A stretch of 64,000 nt of DNA from Clostridium kluyveri (GCF_001902295.1 NZ_CP018335.1:558001-622000), one strand, 5' to 3'; shown: positions 50,277 through 59,983, counted from the stretch's first letter. Notes: a model not told the origin generated them from the letters alone. A program made the numbers and translations.

Positions 50277-51193
50277 AAAAACTAGAGGAATTTATAAATC
50301 GTTTAAATTTCAAAATTGCAGCTAGGATTTATTTGATTGTTTCGGCCGTACTTTTAACCTTATGCATTGCTGCAATGGCCTATTTAACAAGAGACAAGAT
50401 TTGTGTAGCAATTGATTATGAAAAGCTTTCTAATACTTTTGAAAAACAAGGATTAAATAGTAATGTGAATTCTCAGCTAAAGAAATTAAATTCTGACTCC
50501 AAGGACATAGTAAATATATTTATTCTGGACAAAAATAATAATATTGTTTTTAAAGTTAATAATAATCTTATAGGCAATAATACTAAAGTATTATTAACAT
50601 CATATGAATCAAATAGGAAATATATTCAAGATAATATAAACAAAAATGTACTTTATAGAATAGTTAGAGAAGAAAATATTCTTTTAAACAAGGATTATAT
50701 TCAAAATGATGAAAAATTCAAAAATGATATTGATGAAGAATTTTATTACGAAGGAGATCTAGGTTCTAAAGATATTTACTTGATCAATTATATAGCTAAT
50801 AGAAGTAATAAAAACAAAATATTTATAATCAGAACAGCGGCCCCAATACCTTATGCAGAGAGAACATTAGAGATTACGGGAGCTTTAGTTAGTCTTATAT
50901 TTATCATCTATTGGATTGGTCTGGCGCTATGGGTGTATAAAGATGCTAATGCTAAAAGAAATAATCCTGCTTTGTGGGGAGGACTAGTGTTATTGACAAA
51001 TCTAGTTGGGTTAATTATTTACTTTATGTATAAACAGAATAATATAATATGTTATAAGTGTGGAGTTATACAAAATAGGGAAAATATATTTTGTAGTTAT
51101 TGTGGCACAAAAATAAATGAACAGTGTAACCATTGTGGCAATATTTTAAATAAAGGTGAAAATTACTGCAGCAAATGCGGCGAAAAATTGTAA
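50273..51193 (+). CDS. Membrane protein with extracytoplasmic domain and double zinc ribbon
   Basis: A 306-aa protein. One membrane segment at ~15-38 (AARIYLIVSAVLLTLCIAAM), an external domain to ~195, two further segments at ~203-222 and ~234-252, then a cytoplasmic tail with CYKCG, CSYCG, CNHCG and CSKCG: two zinc ribbons. Its start overlaps the previous gene by four bases (ATGA), so it belongs to the sigma operon. It could sense an envelope signal and pass it inward. Not a named family. Confidence 0.7.
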   Translation: MKKLEEFINRLNFKIAARIYLIVSAVLLTLCIAAMAYLTRDKICVAIDYEKLSNTFEKQGLNSNVNSQLKKLNSDSKDIVNIFILDKNNNIVFKVNNNLIGNNTKVLLTSYESNRKYIQDNINKNVLYRIVREENILLNKDYIQNDEKFKNDIDEEFYYEGDLGSKDIYLINYIANRSNKNKIFIIRTAAPIPYAERTLEITGALVSLIFIIYWIGLALWVYKDANAKRNNPALWGGLVLLTNLVGLIIYFMYKQNNIICYKCGVIQNRENIFCSYCGTKINEQCNHCGNILNKGENYCSKCGEKL

Positions 51194-51211
51194 TAAATGC
51201 TGGAAAACATA

Positions 51212-51247
51212 AAAAAAGAATTAGGCTTTGCAATCTGATTCTTTTTT
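51212..51247. terminator. Terminator of the sigma operon
   Basis: AAAAAAGAAT (51,212-51,221) pairs with ATTCTTTTTT (51,238-51,247). Works on both strands. Confidence 0.75.
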
Positions 51248-51403
51248 ACGTGTAATATATGAAAGTAATAAAAACGGAGTGAACAAATGACAATAAAACA
51301 CTGTTATTTGACAACAGGGGATAATTTTTCATTATTAGTATAGTGTTAGCTTTCTAAGGGGGAGATTGCTATAACTCAGTGGATATTTTATGGTGCTGGA
51401 ATT

Positions 51404-52072
51404 ATGTTTTTAAGTATGTTCTTAATATCTGTTTTGGCTAAGCCAATAGTTTTTAGACGAAAACCACCGGCTGGTATTGTATATGGTTTAGCTGCTGCTA
51501 TATGTTTTCTTTTATTTTTTATATTTCAATATGTGGATTACAGCTCACAACAGGCATATTTTAAAGATCAGATTGAAAGACTTACTACTTCAAATTGGCA
51601 GCCACCCCGAGTAAGTGGCAATGTAACGGCTGTAAATTCTACTACTGCTAATTCAACTGGTACTCATTATATCAATATACCTATGCCTCAGAATCAAAAT
51701 TTAAAAGATGCTCTTACAGCTTTACAGAATGACCTTAATACTTTGCAAAATGGTATTAACTCGGGAAAGACAACTGCAAAACAACTGGTTAATAATCAAA
51801 TAACTGCTTTTTTAGATAATTATGGTCCTATCCAAAATTCTACAATAAATTTAACTGTTATGGGTTTACCGGGGACAAGTGTTACACCGGGAACAAATGT
51901 CACAGTTGTATGTCATTATGATAAAACAGATAGTACATACACAGGTACAATTGCAAGTAATGGGAGAGCAGTTATTCCAATTAAGATAGGAAAAGCTACA
52001 CCTGGATATCAAGTAAATGTAGATGTAACCGCAGGAAATGCTAATACACGAACTTCATTTAGAGTACAATAA
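51404..52072 (+). CDS. Membrane-anchored hypothetical protein, start uncertain
   Basis: A 222-aa reading frame from the first ATG. Two N-terminal membrane segments (MFLSMFLISVLAKPIVF; VYGLAAAICFLLFFIFQYVD), a Ser/Thr/Asn-rich stretch, a coiled helix (LKDALTALQNDLNTLQNGIN) and a beta-rich C-terminal domain (LTVMGLPGTSVTPGTNVTVV). ATG 51,404 has no ribosome binding site. The frame stays open upstream to AAGGGGGAG with an ATA codon at 51,371 at ideal distance, adding TQWIFYGAGI to the first membrane helix. So either the rare AUA start is used or the sequence has changed there. Probably a surface protein; family not known. Confidence 0.6.
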   Translation: MFLSMFLISVLAKPIVFRRKPPAGIVYGLAAAICFLLFFIFQYVDYSSQQAYFKDQIERLTTSNWQPPRVSGNVTAVNSTTANSTGTHYINIPMPQNQNLKDALTALQNDLNTLQNGINSGKTTAKQLVNNQITAFLDNYGPIQNSTINLTVMGLPGTSVTPGTNVTVVCHYDKTDSTYTGTIASNGRAVIPIKIGKATPGYQVNVDVTAGNANTRTSFRVQ

Positions 52073-52192
52073 AGATATAGATAATATAAACATATATGTA
52101 TGTAAGGAGGAAATAGCACGGGATTGAAAGGTATTACTATTGAAAAACATGACAAGATAGCTTATTCTATAGTTGGAAAGGAAGAAATAGAT

Positions 52193-52780
52193 ATGGCTAA
52201 AAACACAAAAGGGGAACAATCTAAGAATAAGTTAATTAAATGTGCCGCAAAGTTATTTCTACAGAATGGATATAATGCCACTGGAATTAATGATATTTTA
52301 ACACGTACAGGACTGCCAAAAGGATCTTTTTATTTTCATTTTTCAAGTAAAAAGGACCTGGCAATTAGTGTTTCAACTTATTTTGAAAAAAACATAGAAA
52401 AATGGATATCAAAAGCTGCTGAAGGGAAAGTATGGGAAGATTTTGTAACAGATTTATTAGAACAAATGATTGAAGCAGCAAAGAATAATAAACATTTTGG
52501 ATGTCCTTTTGCTGTATTAGGATTGGAGGCTGCTTTTTCTCAACCCGATATGGCAGAATATTATTTTAAATCTATGAAGAAAATGATAGATATATTCACC
52601 AGGGTTTTTGAATTTTCTGGAATCTCTTCTGATAGGGCATGTATTATTGCAAATCGTGCCTTTGCTATGTATGAAGGATATCTAGTATATTACAGAATAA
52701 GTAAAGACATAAACATATTAAAAATTATGCAGAATGATCTTATAGCACTCTATAAAGATTATAAACAGGCGGAAGCATGA
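52193..52780 (+). CDS. TetR-family transcriptional regulator
   Basis: A 195-aa protein; start 52,193 follows AAAGGAAGAAATAGAT and agrees with the family; an in-frame TTG at 52,124 also has an AAGGAGG. N-terminal HTH LIKCAAKLFLQNGYNATGIN, LTRTGLPKGSFYFHFSSKKD, then the AcrR-like ligand domain (GCPFAVLGLEAAFSQPD, of the TetR_C_16/YsiA type). Represses a nearby efflux or metabolic gene on binding a ligand; target not evident. A perfect palindrome follows its stop. Confidence 0.9.
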   Translation: MAKNTKGEQSKNKLIKCAAKLFLQNGYNATGINDILTRTGLPKGSFYFHFSSKKDLAISVSTYFEKNIEKWISKAAEGKVWEDFVTDLLEQMIEAAKNNKHFGCPFAVLGLEAAFSQPDMAEYYFKSMKKMIDIFTRVFEFSGISSDRACIIANRAFAMYEGYLVYYRISKDINILKIMQNDLIALYKDYKQAEA

Positions 52781-52797
52781 TGGGCAAAAATGGTAAA

Positions 52798-52830
52798 TAG
52801 CCATAAGGTATTTTAAATACCTTATGGCTA
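52798..52830. terminator. 33-base perfect palindrome after tetR gene
   Basis: Arms of 16 bases starting TAGCCATAAGGTATTT and its exact complement, centre one base. Lacks a strong T-run. Terminator or regulator binding site. Confidence 0.55.
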
Positions 52831-52995
52831 TAATTTATTTAACATTGATAGTGTGGAGAGTTTTCAACATAATAATACATTATTTAAAATAGTGAAATTA
52901 GATATTTAGGATATTAAAGAATGTCATAATTGTGAGAAAATAAAAGCATTTTCAAGAAATATTAAATAATTGTGAACAGTGGCGCTTGTGTATTA

Positions 52996-53024
52996 TTGAT
53001 AAATATGAGTTTATTTGATACAAT
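52996..53024 (+). promoter_or_regulatory. Promoter of the alanine symporter gene
   Basis: TTGATA (52,996-53,001), 17-base spacer, TACAAT (53,019-53,024), 75 bases before the ATG. Confidence 0.65.
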
Positions 53025-53099
53025 GTTAACAATATGATTAATTTTTATAATTAATTTTTATACTTTTAGCAATATTATTATGAGAGGAGTGTTGTTTTA

Positions 53100-54464
53100 A
53101 TGGAAGGATTTGTTAATGCTTTGAACAGTATAGACAGCCTTTTATGGGGTGTGCCCATGATTGTCGTACTTTTTGGGACACATATTTTCTTTACTTTCAG
53201 AACTGGATTTATCCAAAAAAAAGTATTTACAGGAATTAAATTATCTGTTACTAAAGATCCTGATGGTGAAGGAGATGTATCTCAATTTGGTGCCCTTAGT
53301 ACTGCTTTAGCAGCCACTATAGGTACAGGTAACATAATTGGTGTTGCAACAGCAGTAACTTTAGGGGGGCCTGGTGCTGTGCTTTGGATGTGGTTTACAG
53401 GTGTGTTTGGTATAGCTACGAAATACGCCGAATCTCTTATATCTGTAAAATATAGAGTGAAAACTGAAGATGGAACTATGCTTGGGGGAGCTATGTATGC
53501 CCTTGAAAAAGGACTTAAAATGAAATGGCTCGGGGTAATTTTTTGTATATTTACTGCTTTAGCTGCTTTTGGAATAGGGTGTTCTACTCAGACAAATGCA
53601 GTTGCATCAACTTTACATAATAGCTTTGGAATTCCTACATGGATTTCAGGAATTGTAATTGCTATTTTTGTAGGTGCTGTTGTTATTGGGGGGGTACAAT
53701 CTATTACTAAAGTATGTGAAAAGTTAGTACCCTTTATGGCTATATTTTATGTACTAGGATGTTTAATTATTTTAGTAATGAATGCAGACGTTTTAGGACA
53801 AACAGTTGTTACTATAGTTAAAGCAGCGTTTTCTCCACAGGCTGCAGGAGGTGGGTTTATAGGATCTACTGTTGCCATTGCCTGCCGTTATGGTGCTGCA
53901 AGAGGTTTATTTTCCAATGAGTCAGGTATGGGTTCTGCTCCTATTGTAGCAGCTGCTGCTAAAACTAAAAATCCTGTGAGACAGGCCCTTGTGTCTATGA
54001 CAGGTACTTTTTGGGATACAGTAGTAATATGCTTAATGACAGGACTTGTAATTGTAAGCAGCGTAATTAAGAATCCTGCTATTGATACAAAGACTTCTTC
54101 CCTACTTACAAGTGCTGCTTGGGATCAAATTCCTGTAATAGGCCCGATTATAATAGCCATCGCATTAGCTATATTTGCACTTTCTACAGTACTAGGATGG
54201 TCTTATTACGGAGAGAGAGCTGCTGAATATTTATTTGGTAAGAAGGTTATTAAACCTTACAGAGTCGCATGGGTAATAGTAGCCTTAATAGGTACACTTG
54301 TAAGTCTTGATCTTGTATGGACAATTGCAGATATATTGAATGCATTGATGGTAATTCCAAATGTAATAGCAATGTTTTTTCTCAGTGGAGTTATTGCAGC
54401 TGAAACCAAGAAGTATGTTAACAATCTTGATTTGCCTTCAGAAGATAAGGAAAAGGTATCTTAA
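53100..54464 (+). CDS. Sodium:alanine symporter (AGCS family)
   Basis: A 454-aa carrier with ~11 membrane helices. GTGNIIGVATAVTLGGPGAVLWM is the AGCS signature region, then KYAESLISVKYR and GGAMYALEKGL, SNESGMGSAPIVAAAAKT and WSYYGERAAEYLFGKK. Imports alanine or glycine with Na+ (or H+). ATG after GAGAGGAGTGTTGTTTTA. I looked for a glycine riboswitch in the leader and saw none. Confidence 0.95.
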   Translation: MEGFVNALNSIDSLLWGVPMIVVLFGTHIFFTFRTGFIQKKVFTGIKLSVTKDPDGEGDVSQFGALSTALAATIGTGNIIGVATAVTLGGPGAVLWMWFTGVFGIATKYAESLISVKYRVKTEDGTMLGGAMYALEKGLKMKWLGVIFCIFTALAAFGIGCSTQTNAVASTLHNSFGIPTWISGIVIAIFVGAVVIGGVQSITKVCEKLVPFMAIFYVLGCLIILVMNADVLGQTVVTIVKAAFSPQAAGGGFIGSTVAIACRYGAARGLFSNESGMGSAPIVAAAAKTKNPVRQALVSMTGTFWDTVVICLMTGLVIVSSVIKNPAIDTKTSSLLTSAAWDQIPVIGPIIIAIALAIFALSTVLGWSYYGERAAEYLFGKKVIKPYRVAWVIVALIGTLVSLDLVWTIADILNALMVIPNVIAMFFLSGVIAAETKKYVNNLDLPSEDKEKVS

Positions 54465-54750
54465 TTTAAATGTTATTTAGGGAAACCAATATTTTTATAG
54501 AAATTTAGAATAAATTGTAATATGATATTGGATTGTATTGCAGATATTGATTAAGATTATTATATATTTGCGGAAAATTTTTGAATATGTTATTGTTATT
54601 ATTGTAGGCATAACATATGTGCATAATAGAATACTGACTATATAATTTCGGTTGAACAAATTTTAATTTGATTTCAAGATAAATATGACTTTTAGGGTGG
54701 AAAGTCCTTTATAGGACTTTCCATTATTTTTTTAAATTTAGGAGGTAGCT
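54465..54750. other. Intergenic with terminator just before antiporter gene
   Basis: No gene. TGGAAAGTCC (54,698-54,707) pairs with GGACTTTCCA (54,714-54,723), followed by TTATTTTTTT: a strong terminator ending only ~17 bases before the next ATG and 230 bases after the previous stop. Could be a leader attenuator. Confidence 0.6.
54698..54733 (+). terminator. Strong terminator directly upstream of antiporter
   Basis: 10-bp perfect stem, six-base loop, T-run. See the region entry. Confidence 0.75.
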
Positions 54751-55932
54751 ATGGAAAAAGCATTGTTAAATATTGTATTGATACTTGTATTTACAAAAAT
54801 AGGAGGAATAATAAGCAGAAGGATGAAAATGCCGGAAGTGTTGGGGGCATTAATTGCAGGTGTGATACTTGGACCGGTTGTATTAAATATTGTACAGTAT
54901 GATGATAATATAAAATTGCTTTCAAACCTTGGAGTAATTTTACTTATGTTTCTTGCGGGACTGGAGACTAATGTAGAAGAATTTAAACAAGCTGGATTGT
55001 CATCATTTATAATTGCAGTGGGGGGGATAATACTTCCTCTTGTTTTGGGGACTTTAGGGGCGTATATGTTTTTCAGTGATTTTTGGGAGAATATATTTGT
55101 AGGAGTTATATTGACTGCCACTAGCGTGAGTATTACAGCAGAAACTCTTAAAGAACTTGGAAAACTAAATACAAGAGCAGGCATAAATATTCTTGGAGCA
55201 GCAGTAATAGATGATATTCTTGGGCTTATACTTATATCTATAGTCCTTGCAGTAGCGCAAACCTCCGGTTCAAATACTGAGGTTTCAAGTACATTGTCAA
55301 TTGTATATGTATTTGTAAAAGTAATCTTATTTTGTGTAGCTTCTATAATTGCAGTGGCATATATGCCAAAGTATATGAATAAATTCAAGAATTATATAAA
55401 ACCGGGAAGAGAATTTCTTACATTTTCTATAGCATTTGCCGTACTTATAGCATATATTGCTGAAATTTTAGGTATAGCAGCTATTACAGGAGCATATATA
55501 GCTGGACTCATACTTTCATCATTTGTTCATAGAGAATATTTAGAGAGAAATGTAAAAGCAATCTCATCAGGTTTTTTATCTCTTATATTTTTTGCAAGTG
55601 TTGGAATTGAAGCAAATTTGCAAGGACTAACTTTAGAGGTAGTTCTTATTACTCTAGTTATGTTTGTCATAGCAGTTATTGGCAAGGTAATAGGATGTGG
55701 TGCTGCTGCAAGACTTATGAAGATGAGTAGAAGTGAATCCCGGCAGATTGGAGCTGGTATGATCTCAAGAGGGGAAGTAGCAATTATTACTGCAAATATA
55801 GGCCTTCAAAAGGGGATAATTTCAGAGGAAATATTTCTTCCAACTTTAATTGTTGTGATATTGACTACGATTATAACACCTATTCTACTCAAATTATCTT
55901 TTTCTCATAAAAGAATGGCTAAATTGAATTGA
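54751..55932 (+). CDS. Cation:proton antiporter (CPA2, NapA/GerN-like)
   Basis: A 393-aa protein with ~12 membrane helices. LGALIAGVILGPVVLN, LLMFLAGLETNVEEFK, ATSVSITAETLKELGKLNTR, GAAVIDDILGLILI (the conserved paired Asp, A-A-V-I-D-D), and GMISRGEVAIITANIGLQKG are all family signatures. Exchanges Na+ or K+ for protons; no cytosolic TrkA domain. Similar proteins serve spore germination in Bacillus. Start after AGGAGGTAGCT. Confidence 0.9.
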   Translation: MEKALLNIVLILVFTKIGGIISRRMKMPEVLGALIAGVILGPVVLNIVQYDDNIKLLSNLGVILLMFLAGLETNVEEFKQAGLSSFIIAVGGIILPLVLGTLGAYMFFSDFWENIFVGVILTATSVSITAETLKELGKLNTRAGINILGAAVIDDILGLILISIVLAVAQTSGSNTEVSSTLSIVYVFVKVILFCVASIIAVAYMPKYMNKFKNYIKPGREFLTFSIAFAVLIAYIAEILGIAAITGAYIAGLILSSFVHREYLERNVKAISSGFLSLIFFASVGIEANLQGLTLEVVLITLVMFVIAVIGKVIGCGAAARLMKMSRSESRQIGAGMISRGEVAIITANIGLQKGIISEEIFLPTLIVVILTTIITPILLKLSFSHKRMAKLN

Positions 55933-55985
55933 AGCGTTACATATGAACGGCTGCTGTGTGCAAAGTATGGAATTATTGATTGTGG

Positions 55986-56028
55986 ATAACTATTTGGGCA
56001 GTGATATCATCACTTCTTGAATAGTTAT
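55986..56028 (+). terminator. Terminator after antiporter
   Basis: ATAACTATT (55,986-55,994) pairs with AATAGTTAT (56,020-56,028), inner GTGAT/ATCAC stem, then TTTTAT. Confidence 0.7.
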
Positions 56029-56166
56029 TTTATATATAAATGTTATAAGAAATAATTGGATTAATTTTTGTGAAAACTATTAGATATTGATTTAATGTTA
56101 TATTGTATTGATTTATTTGTTATAATTACAATGTAGGAAAGATTTTTTAAAGGTGGAGATAATTAA

Positions 56167-57156
56167 ATGATTAAAATTCCAGAAAAAATAAATATGGCCA
56201 ATTTGCCAACTAAAATAGAGAAGATGGAAAAATTATCGAAGAAACTCGGTGGACCAGATATATACATAAAACGGGACGACCAGACAGGAACAGAGATTTC
56301 TGGGAATAAAATAAGAAAGTTAGAATTTTCTGCAGCAGAAGCTTTGAATAAAGGATGTGATACATTAATTACTTGTGGTGGAATTCAGTCAAATCATTGT
56401 AGAGCCACTGCAGCAGTGGCTGTAAAACTCGGTTTTAAGTGTTGTCTGCTCCTAAATGGTAGTAATGATGCAGAAGTCGATGGAAATCTTTTATTGGATA
56501 AGCTTTTAGGAGCTGAAATTTATTTTGTTTCTCAAAAAGAATATGAAAATAGAAGAATGGAAGTTATGAAAGAAATTAAAACCAATATGGAAAATAAGGG
56601 GCTGAAGCCTTATATTATTCCAGAGGGTGCATCAAATGGAATAGGAGGTTTTGGTTATTATAAAGCTATAGAGGAAATAATGCTCCAGGAAAGAGAAATG
56701 GAAGTACATTTTGATGGAATCGTTATTGCTGCAGGTTCTGGAGGAACCTATTCAGGACTGTTATTAGGCAGCAGAATATTAAATTATGATGCTAAAATTT
56801 ATGGAGTTAACGTATGCCAGAATGAGAAATATTTTAAGGATAGGATTTATGAAATATTACATGATAGTATGAAATATATTGATGTGAACCTTAATTTTTC
56901 AAAGGATGAAATAAATATCATAGATGGATATGTAGGTAGAGGATATGCCTTGAGCCGTGAAGAGGAACTGGAATTTATTAAGGAACTTGCAAAGTTAGAA
57001 GGGATAATATTGGATCCTGTATATACAGGTAAAGCAATGTATGGATTGGTCCAGGAAATTAAAAAAAGGAAATTCAGTGAATATAAAAATTTATTATTTA
57101 TCCATACTGGAGGAATATTTGGAATATTTCCTCAAAGATCTCAGTTTAGAGTTTAA
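56167..57156 (+). CDS. PLP-dependent D-cysteine desulfhydrase/ACC-deaminase family enzyme
   Basis: A 329-aa fold-type-II PLP enzyme. IYIKRDDQTGTEISGNKIRKLE carries the PLP Lys (GNKxRKLE, ~Lys52), CGGIQSNHCRATAAVA, IPEGASNGIGGFGYYKA and AAGSGGTYSGLLLG bind phosphate. This layout is that of DcyD/CuyA-like enzymes which break D-cysteine (or L-cysteate) to pyruvate, ammonia and sulfide. Substrate cannot be settled here. GGTGGAGATAATTA before the ATG. Confidence 0.9.
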   Translation: MIKIPEKINMANLPTKIEKMEKLSKKLGGPDIYIKRDDQTGTEISGNKIRKLEFSAAEALNKGCDTLITCGGIQSNHCRATAAVAVKLGFKCCLLLNGSNDAEVDGNLLLDKLLGAEIYFVSQKEYENRRMEVMKEIKTNMENKGLKPYIIPEGASNGIGGFGYYKAIEEIMLQEREMEVHFDGIVIAAGSGGTYSGLLLGSRILNYDAKIYGVNVCQNEKYFKDRIYEILHDSMKYIDVNLNFSKDEINIIDGYVGRGYALSREEELEFIKELAKLEGIILDPVYTGKAMYGLVQEIKKRKFSEYKNLLFIHTGGIFGIFPQRSQFRV

Positions 57157-57307
57157 TTTGTGAGCCATATTTGAATAAATAGAAAGGCAACTTTTGACAA
57201 ATTGGCAGGGACATAGGATAATAGTAAATATGCCATATAATTCTGGAAATCATATATTAAAAGATATCGGATAAAACTATAAAGCTATGAAAGTGGGTTA
57301 TTGTAAG

Positions 57308-58519
57308 ATGAATCGCTATAAGGCAACAATAATATTGATTATAGTTACCATTGGATATTTAATAACTTGTCCTTTTTATAAGACTTTTTGGGGCGGATTA
57401 ATAAGCAGTGCATTTTGTGCTTCCATGATTGGAGGCTTCGCTGACTGGTATGGTATTATTGCATTATTTAAAAAACCTCTTGGAATTCCTTTTAAAACAG
57501 AGATAATACCTAGAAATAGAGAAAAAATACTCGATGGATTGGTTAATATGGTTACGGAAGAATTATTGTCTAGGGAATATTTAAAAAATTTTTTATTGGA
57601 ATATGATACTTCTAAACCTATTTTGAAATTTTTATTTGAAGATAATGGGGATAAGGATATCAAAAAGATAGTTGGATTAATAGTAGAAGAAAGTTTAACT
57701 GGGGGTAATAGAGGTATAAATTCCAATTCACTTATAAATAGATTGATGGAGTTTAATTTATGGAAAGCCATAATTTCTTCTTTGCAGATTTCTCTTACAA
57801 AAGGCGGTGGAGATAAAGTTATTAATTTTATAATTGAGGAAATACAAACAATTATAAAGACGGAAAAGGCTAGTAAGATACTTGAGGAACTTGTTAGTAA
57901 AACAAAGGTGTCTTATGAAAGAGGTGCTAGAAGAAGGGCAATAGTGAATACAGTGGTATTAGACTTTATACTTAATTTATCTCCAGATAAAATTGCTGTA
58001 ATAATTCAAAAAGATCTGGTTCAATATTTAAATAATATTAAGAATTTGGATAATGAGGAAAGAATTAAATTTAAGAAATGGATTGTTATTAAACTAAATA
58101 ATATAGTTTCAGATGAGGATATGGAAGAAAAATTTAAAGCTTGGAAAATAAACGGATTTAAAGATATTGGTATTGACCATTATACAGGAGAACAATTCAA
58201 AGAAAATAAAATAATAAAAAGTTTTACGGGTGAAATAGAAAATGAAATTTACAGTTTTATTTGTAAATTTAGAGATAATATAGATATGCAGAAAAAAGTA
58301 GATGTTTATTTAAAAACATTGCTAAATAAATTTATTGATAATTTTCATAATAGCATAGGTGAGGTTATAAAGGAAAATTTAAATAAATATTCAAATGATA
58401 TGCTCATAGAATTAATTGAATCAAAAGCAGGCAATGATCTGCAGCTGATTAGAATCAATGGTTCTGTAGTGGGTGGCCTGGTAGGGGTTCTGTTTTTTCT
58501 TTTAAATAATATATTTTAA
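57308..58519 (+). CDS. DUF445 membrane protein, first of a pair
   Basis: A 403-aa protein. Two N-terminal hydrophobic segments with GGFADWYGIIALFKKPLG and IPRNREKILDGLVNMVTEEL, a long helical body, and a C-terminal membrane helix (INGSVVGGLVGVLFFLL). This is the DUF445 (YheB-like) layout. Two ATGs are possible, 57,287 and 57,308; the second fits the family better. Function unknown; a spore or envelope role is suggested for relatives. Confidence 0.85.
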   Translation: MNRYKATIILIIVTIGYLITCPFYKTFWGGLISSAFCASMIGGFADWYGIIALFKKPLGIPFKTEIIPRNREKILDGLVNMVTEELLSREYLKNFLLEYDTSKPILKFLFEDNGDKDIKKIVGLIVEESLTGGNRGINSNSLINRLMEFNLWKAIISSLQISLTKGGGDKVINFIIEEIQTIIKTEKASKILEELVSKTKVSYERGARRRAIVNTVVLDFILNLSPDKIAVIIQKDLVQYLNNIKNLDNEERIKFKKWIVIKLNNIVSDEDMEEKFKAWKINGFKDIGIDHYTGEQFKENKIIKSFTGEIENEIYSFICKFRDNIDMQKKVDVYLKTLLNKFIDNFHNSIGEVIKENLNKYSNDMLIELIESKAGNDLQLIRINGSVVGGLVGVLFFLLNNIF

Positions 58520-58571
58520 GTATTTAATTGTTTTGTGTTGATTTTTACATATCTTAAATAGGAGAAATAAG

Positions 58572-59906
58572 ATGAGAAACAAGAAAATAGCAGATGTGCT
58601 TTTAATAATTTTATCTATTGCTTTTTGTATAAGTGTTTTTTTAAAAATACATTTTCATAATAATTTTTATGTGAGAATGATAGGCTTTGTTATAGAAGCG
58701 GCTTTAGTAGGAGGCATTGCCGATTGGTTTGCTGTAACTGCACTGTTTAAAAAGCCTTTGGGATTTTCATGGCATACTGCCGTAATACCTAGAAATAGGG
58801 TTAAAGTGGTGGAGCAAATAGTTAATGTAGTAGAAAATGAACTTTTAAGCAAAAAAATATTAAAAGAAAAAATAGATGAATTAAATATAATTGATAGTAT
58901 AATTGAATTTATTGAGAATAGTGCTAAAAATAAGACAGTTTTTTATAGACAATCAAAAGATTTTGTTGAAGATATTATGGGGCGTATTGATTCAAGTAAT
59001 GTGACCTCATTTATTGAAGAAAATTTTAGACATAAATTGAAAGAATGTAATCTATGTTTGTGCCTCAGCAGTGTGCTTAAGTTTGCTGTAGAAGATAAAC
59101 ATTGCAAAATAATATTTAAATCTATAGTGGAAGAAGTAATTATAAAAATAGATGAGGAAAAAGTAAATAAAGAAATTAGTAAAATTATAGATAAACTTGT
59201 GGAAGATAATGTAAACAAAGTAAAAGGATTTAAAAAAGTTCTCATGGAATTTGCTCTAGGGTTAGGTAAGGGAACTAATACTATAAATGTAGGTGATATT
59301 GCTTCTTCAATTCAGGAACAGATAATAGAAATGCTTTATGGATTAAAAGATGAAGAGGAATTAGTTCATATTGAATTCTTAAATAAAATTCAAATCTTAA
59401 TAGGAAAACTTAAAGATGATGAAGAATTAATAAATAGTATTGAAAAGTGGAAGCAAAAAACTATAGCAAAAATTGAGGTACAGGATGAATTGCAAAGAAT
59501 GGTAACAGGTATTTCTTATATTTTTAAAAATGAATCTGATGAAAAAATTCAATCTGATATGGATAATTTGATGCCTTTAATTAAATGGGCAAAAAATGAA
59601 CTTCATAATTATTGGAATCACCTTAAAAGTGACAATAAATTTAAAAGTACAGTGAATGATTACATAAAAGAATTAATTTATGATATGGTTAAATCAAGTT
59701 ATGGTGTTATTGGTACTGTTATAAAAAAAGTGTTAAATAACATGACAGATGAATCATTAAATAATTTTATCCAGTTGAAAGCTGGCAATGAATTAAATTG
59801 GATACGCATTAATGGAAGTATAATTGGAGCAATTTTTGGTTTTATTGTTTTTCTTTTTATAAATCAGGTGTATTTACCTTTAATTACAAAAATATTTCAT
59901 TTGTAA
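58572..59906 (+). CDS. DUF445 membrane protein, second of a pair
   Basis: A 444-aa paralogue of the preceding gene with the same blocks: GGIADWFAVTALFKKPLGFS, IPRNRVKVVEQIVNVVENEL and the end INGSIIGAIFGFIVFLFINQ. ATAGGAGAAATAAG precedes the ATG. 52 bases separate the genes, so one transcript. The pair arose by duplication and may form a hetero-oligomer. Function unknown. Confidence 0.9.
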   Translation: MRNKKIADVLLIILSIAFCISVFLKIHFHNNFYVRMIGFVIEAALVGGIADWFAVTALFKKPLGFSWHTAVIPRNRVKVVEQIVNVVENELLSKKILKEKIDELNIIDSIIEFIENSAKNKTVFYRQSKDFVEDIMGRIDSSNVTSFIEENFRHKLKECNLCLCLSSVLKFAVEDKHCKIIFKSIVEEVIIKIDEEKVNKEISKIIDKLVEDNVNKVKGFKKVLMEFALGLGKGTNTINVGDIASSIQEQIIEMLYGLKDEEELVHIEFLNKIQILIGKLKDDEELINSIEKWKQKTIAKIEVQDELQRMVTGISYIFKNESDEKIQSDMDNLMPLIKWAKNELHNYWNHLKSDNKFKSTVNDYIKELIYDMVKSSYGVIGTVIKKVLNNMTDESLNNFIQLKAGNELNWIRINGSIIGAIFGFIVFLFINQVYLPLITKIFHL

Positions 59907-59940
59907 TATTTTTAATAAAAGTATACAGTAAGTATAAACA

Positions 59941-59983
59941 TGACAATATAGTCCTTAACAGTTTGTTATTGATAATATTGTCA
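59941..59983. terminator. Inverted repeat between DUF445 and Hsp70 genes
   Basis: TGACAATAT (59,941-59,949) with ATATTGTCA (59,975-59,983), T-rich downstream. Terminator or operator; no CIRCE element seen. Confidence 0.5.

Noticed and set aside
52831..53099. Possible glycine riboswitch before the alanine symporter
   Set aside because: Only a short GGAGAG is present; the paired aptamer motifs and linker are not. An ordinary promoter explains the gene.
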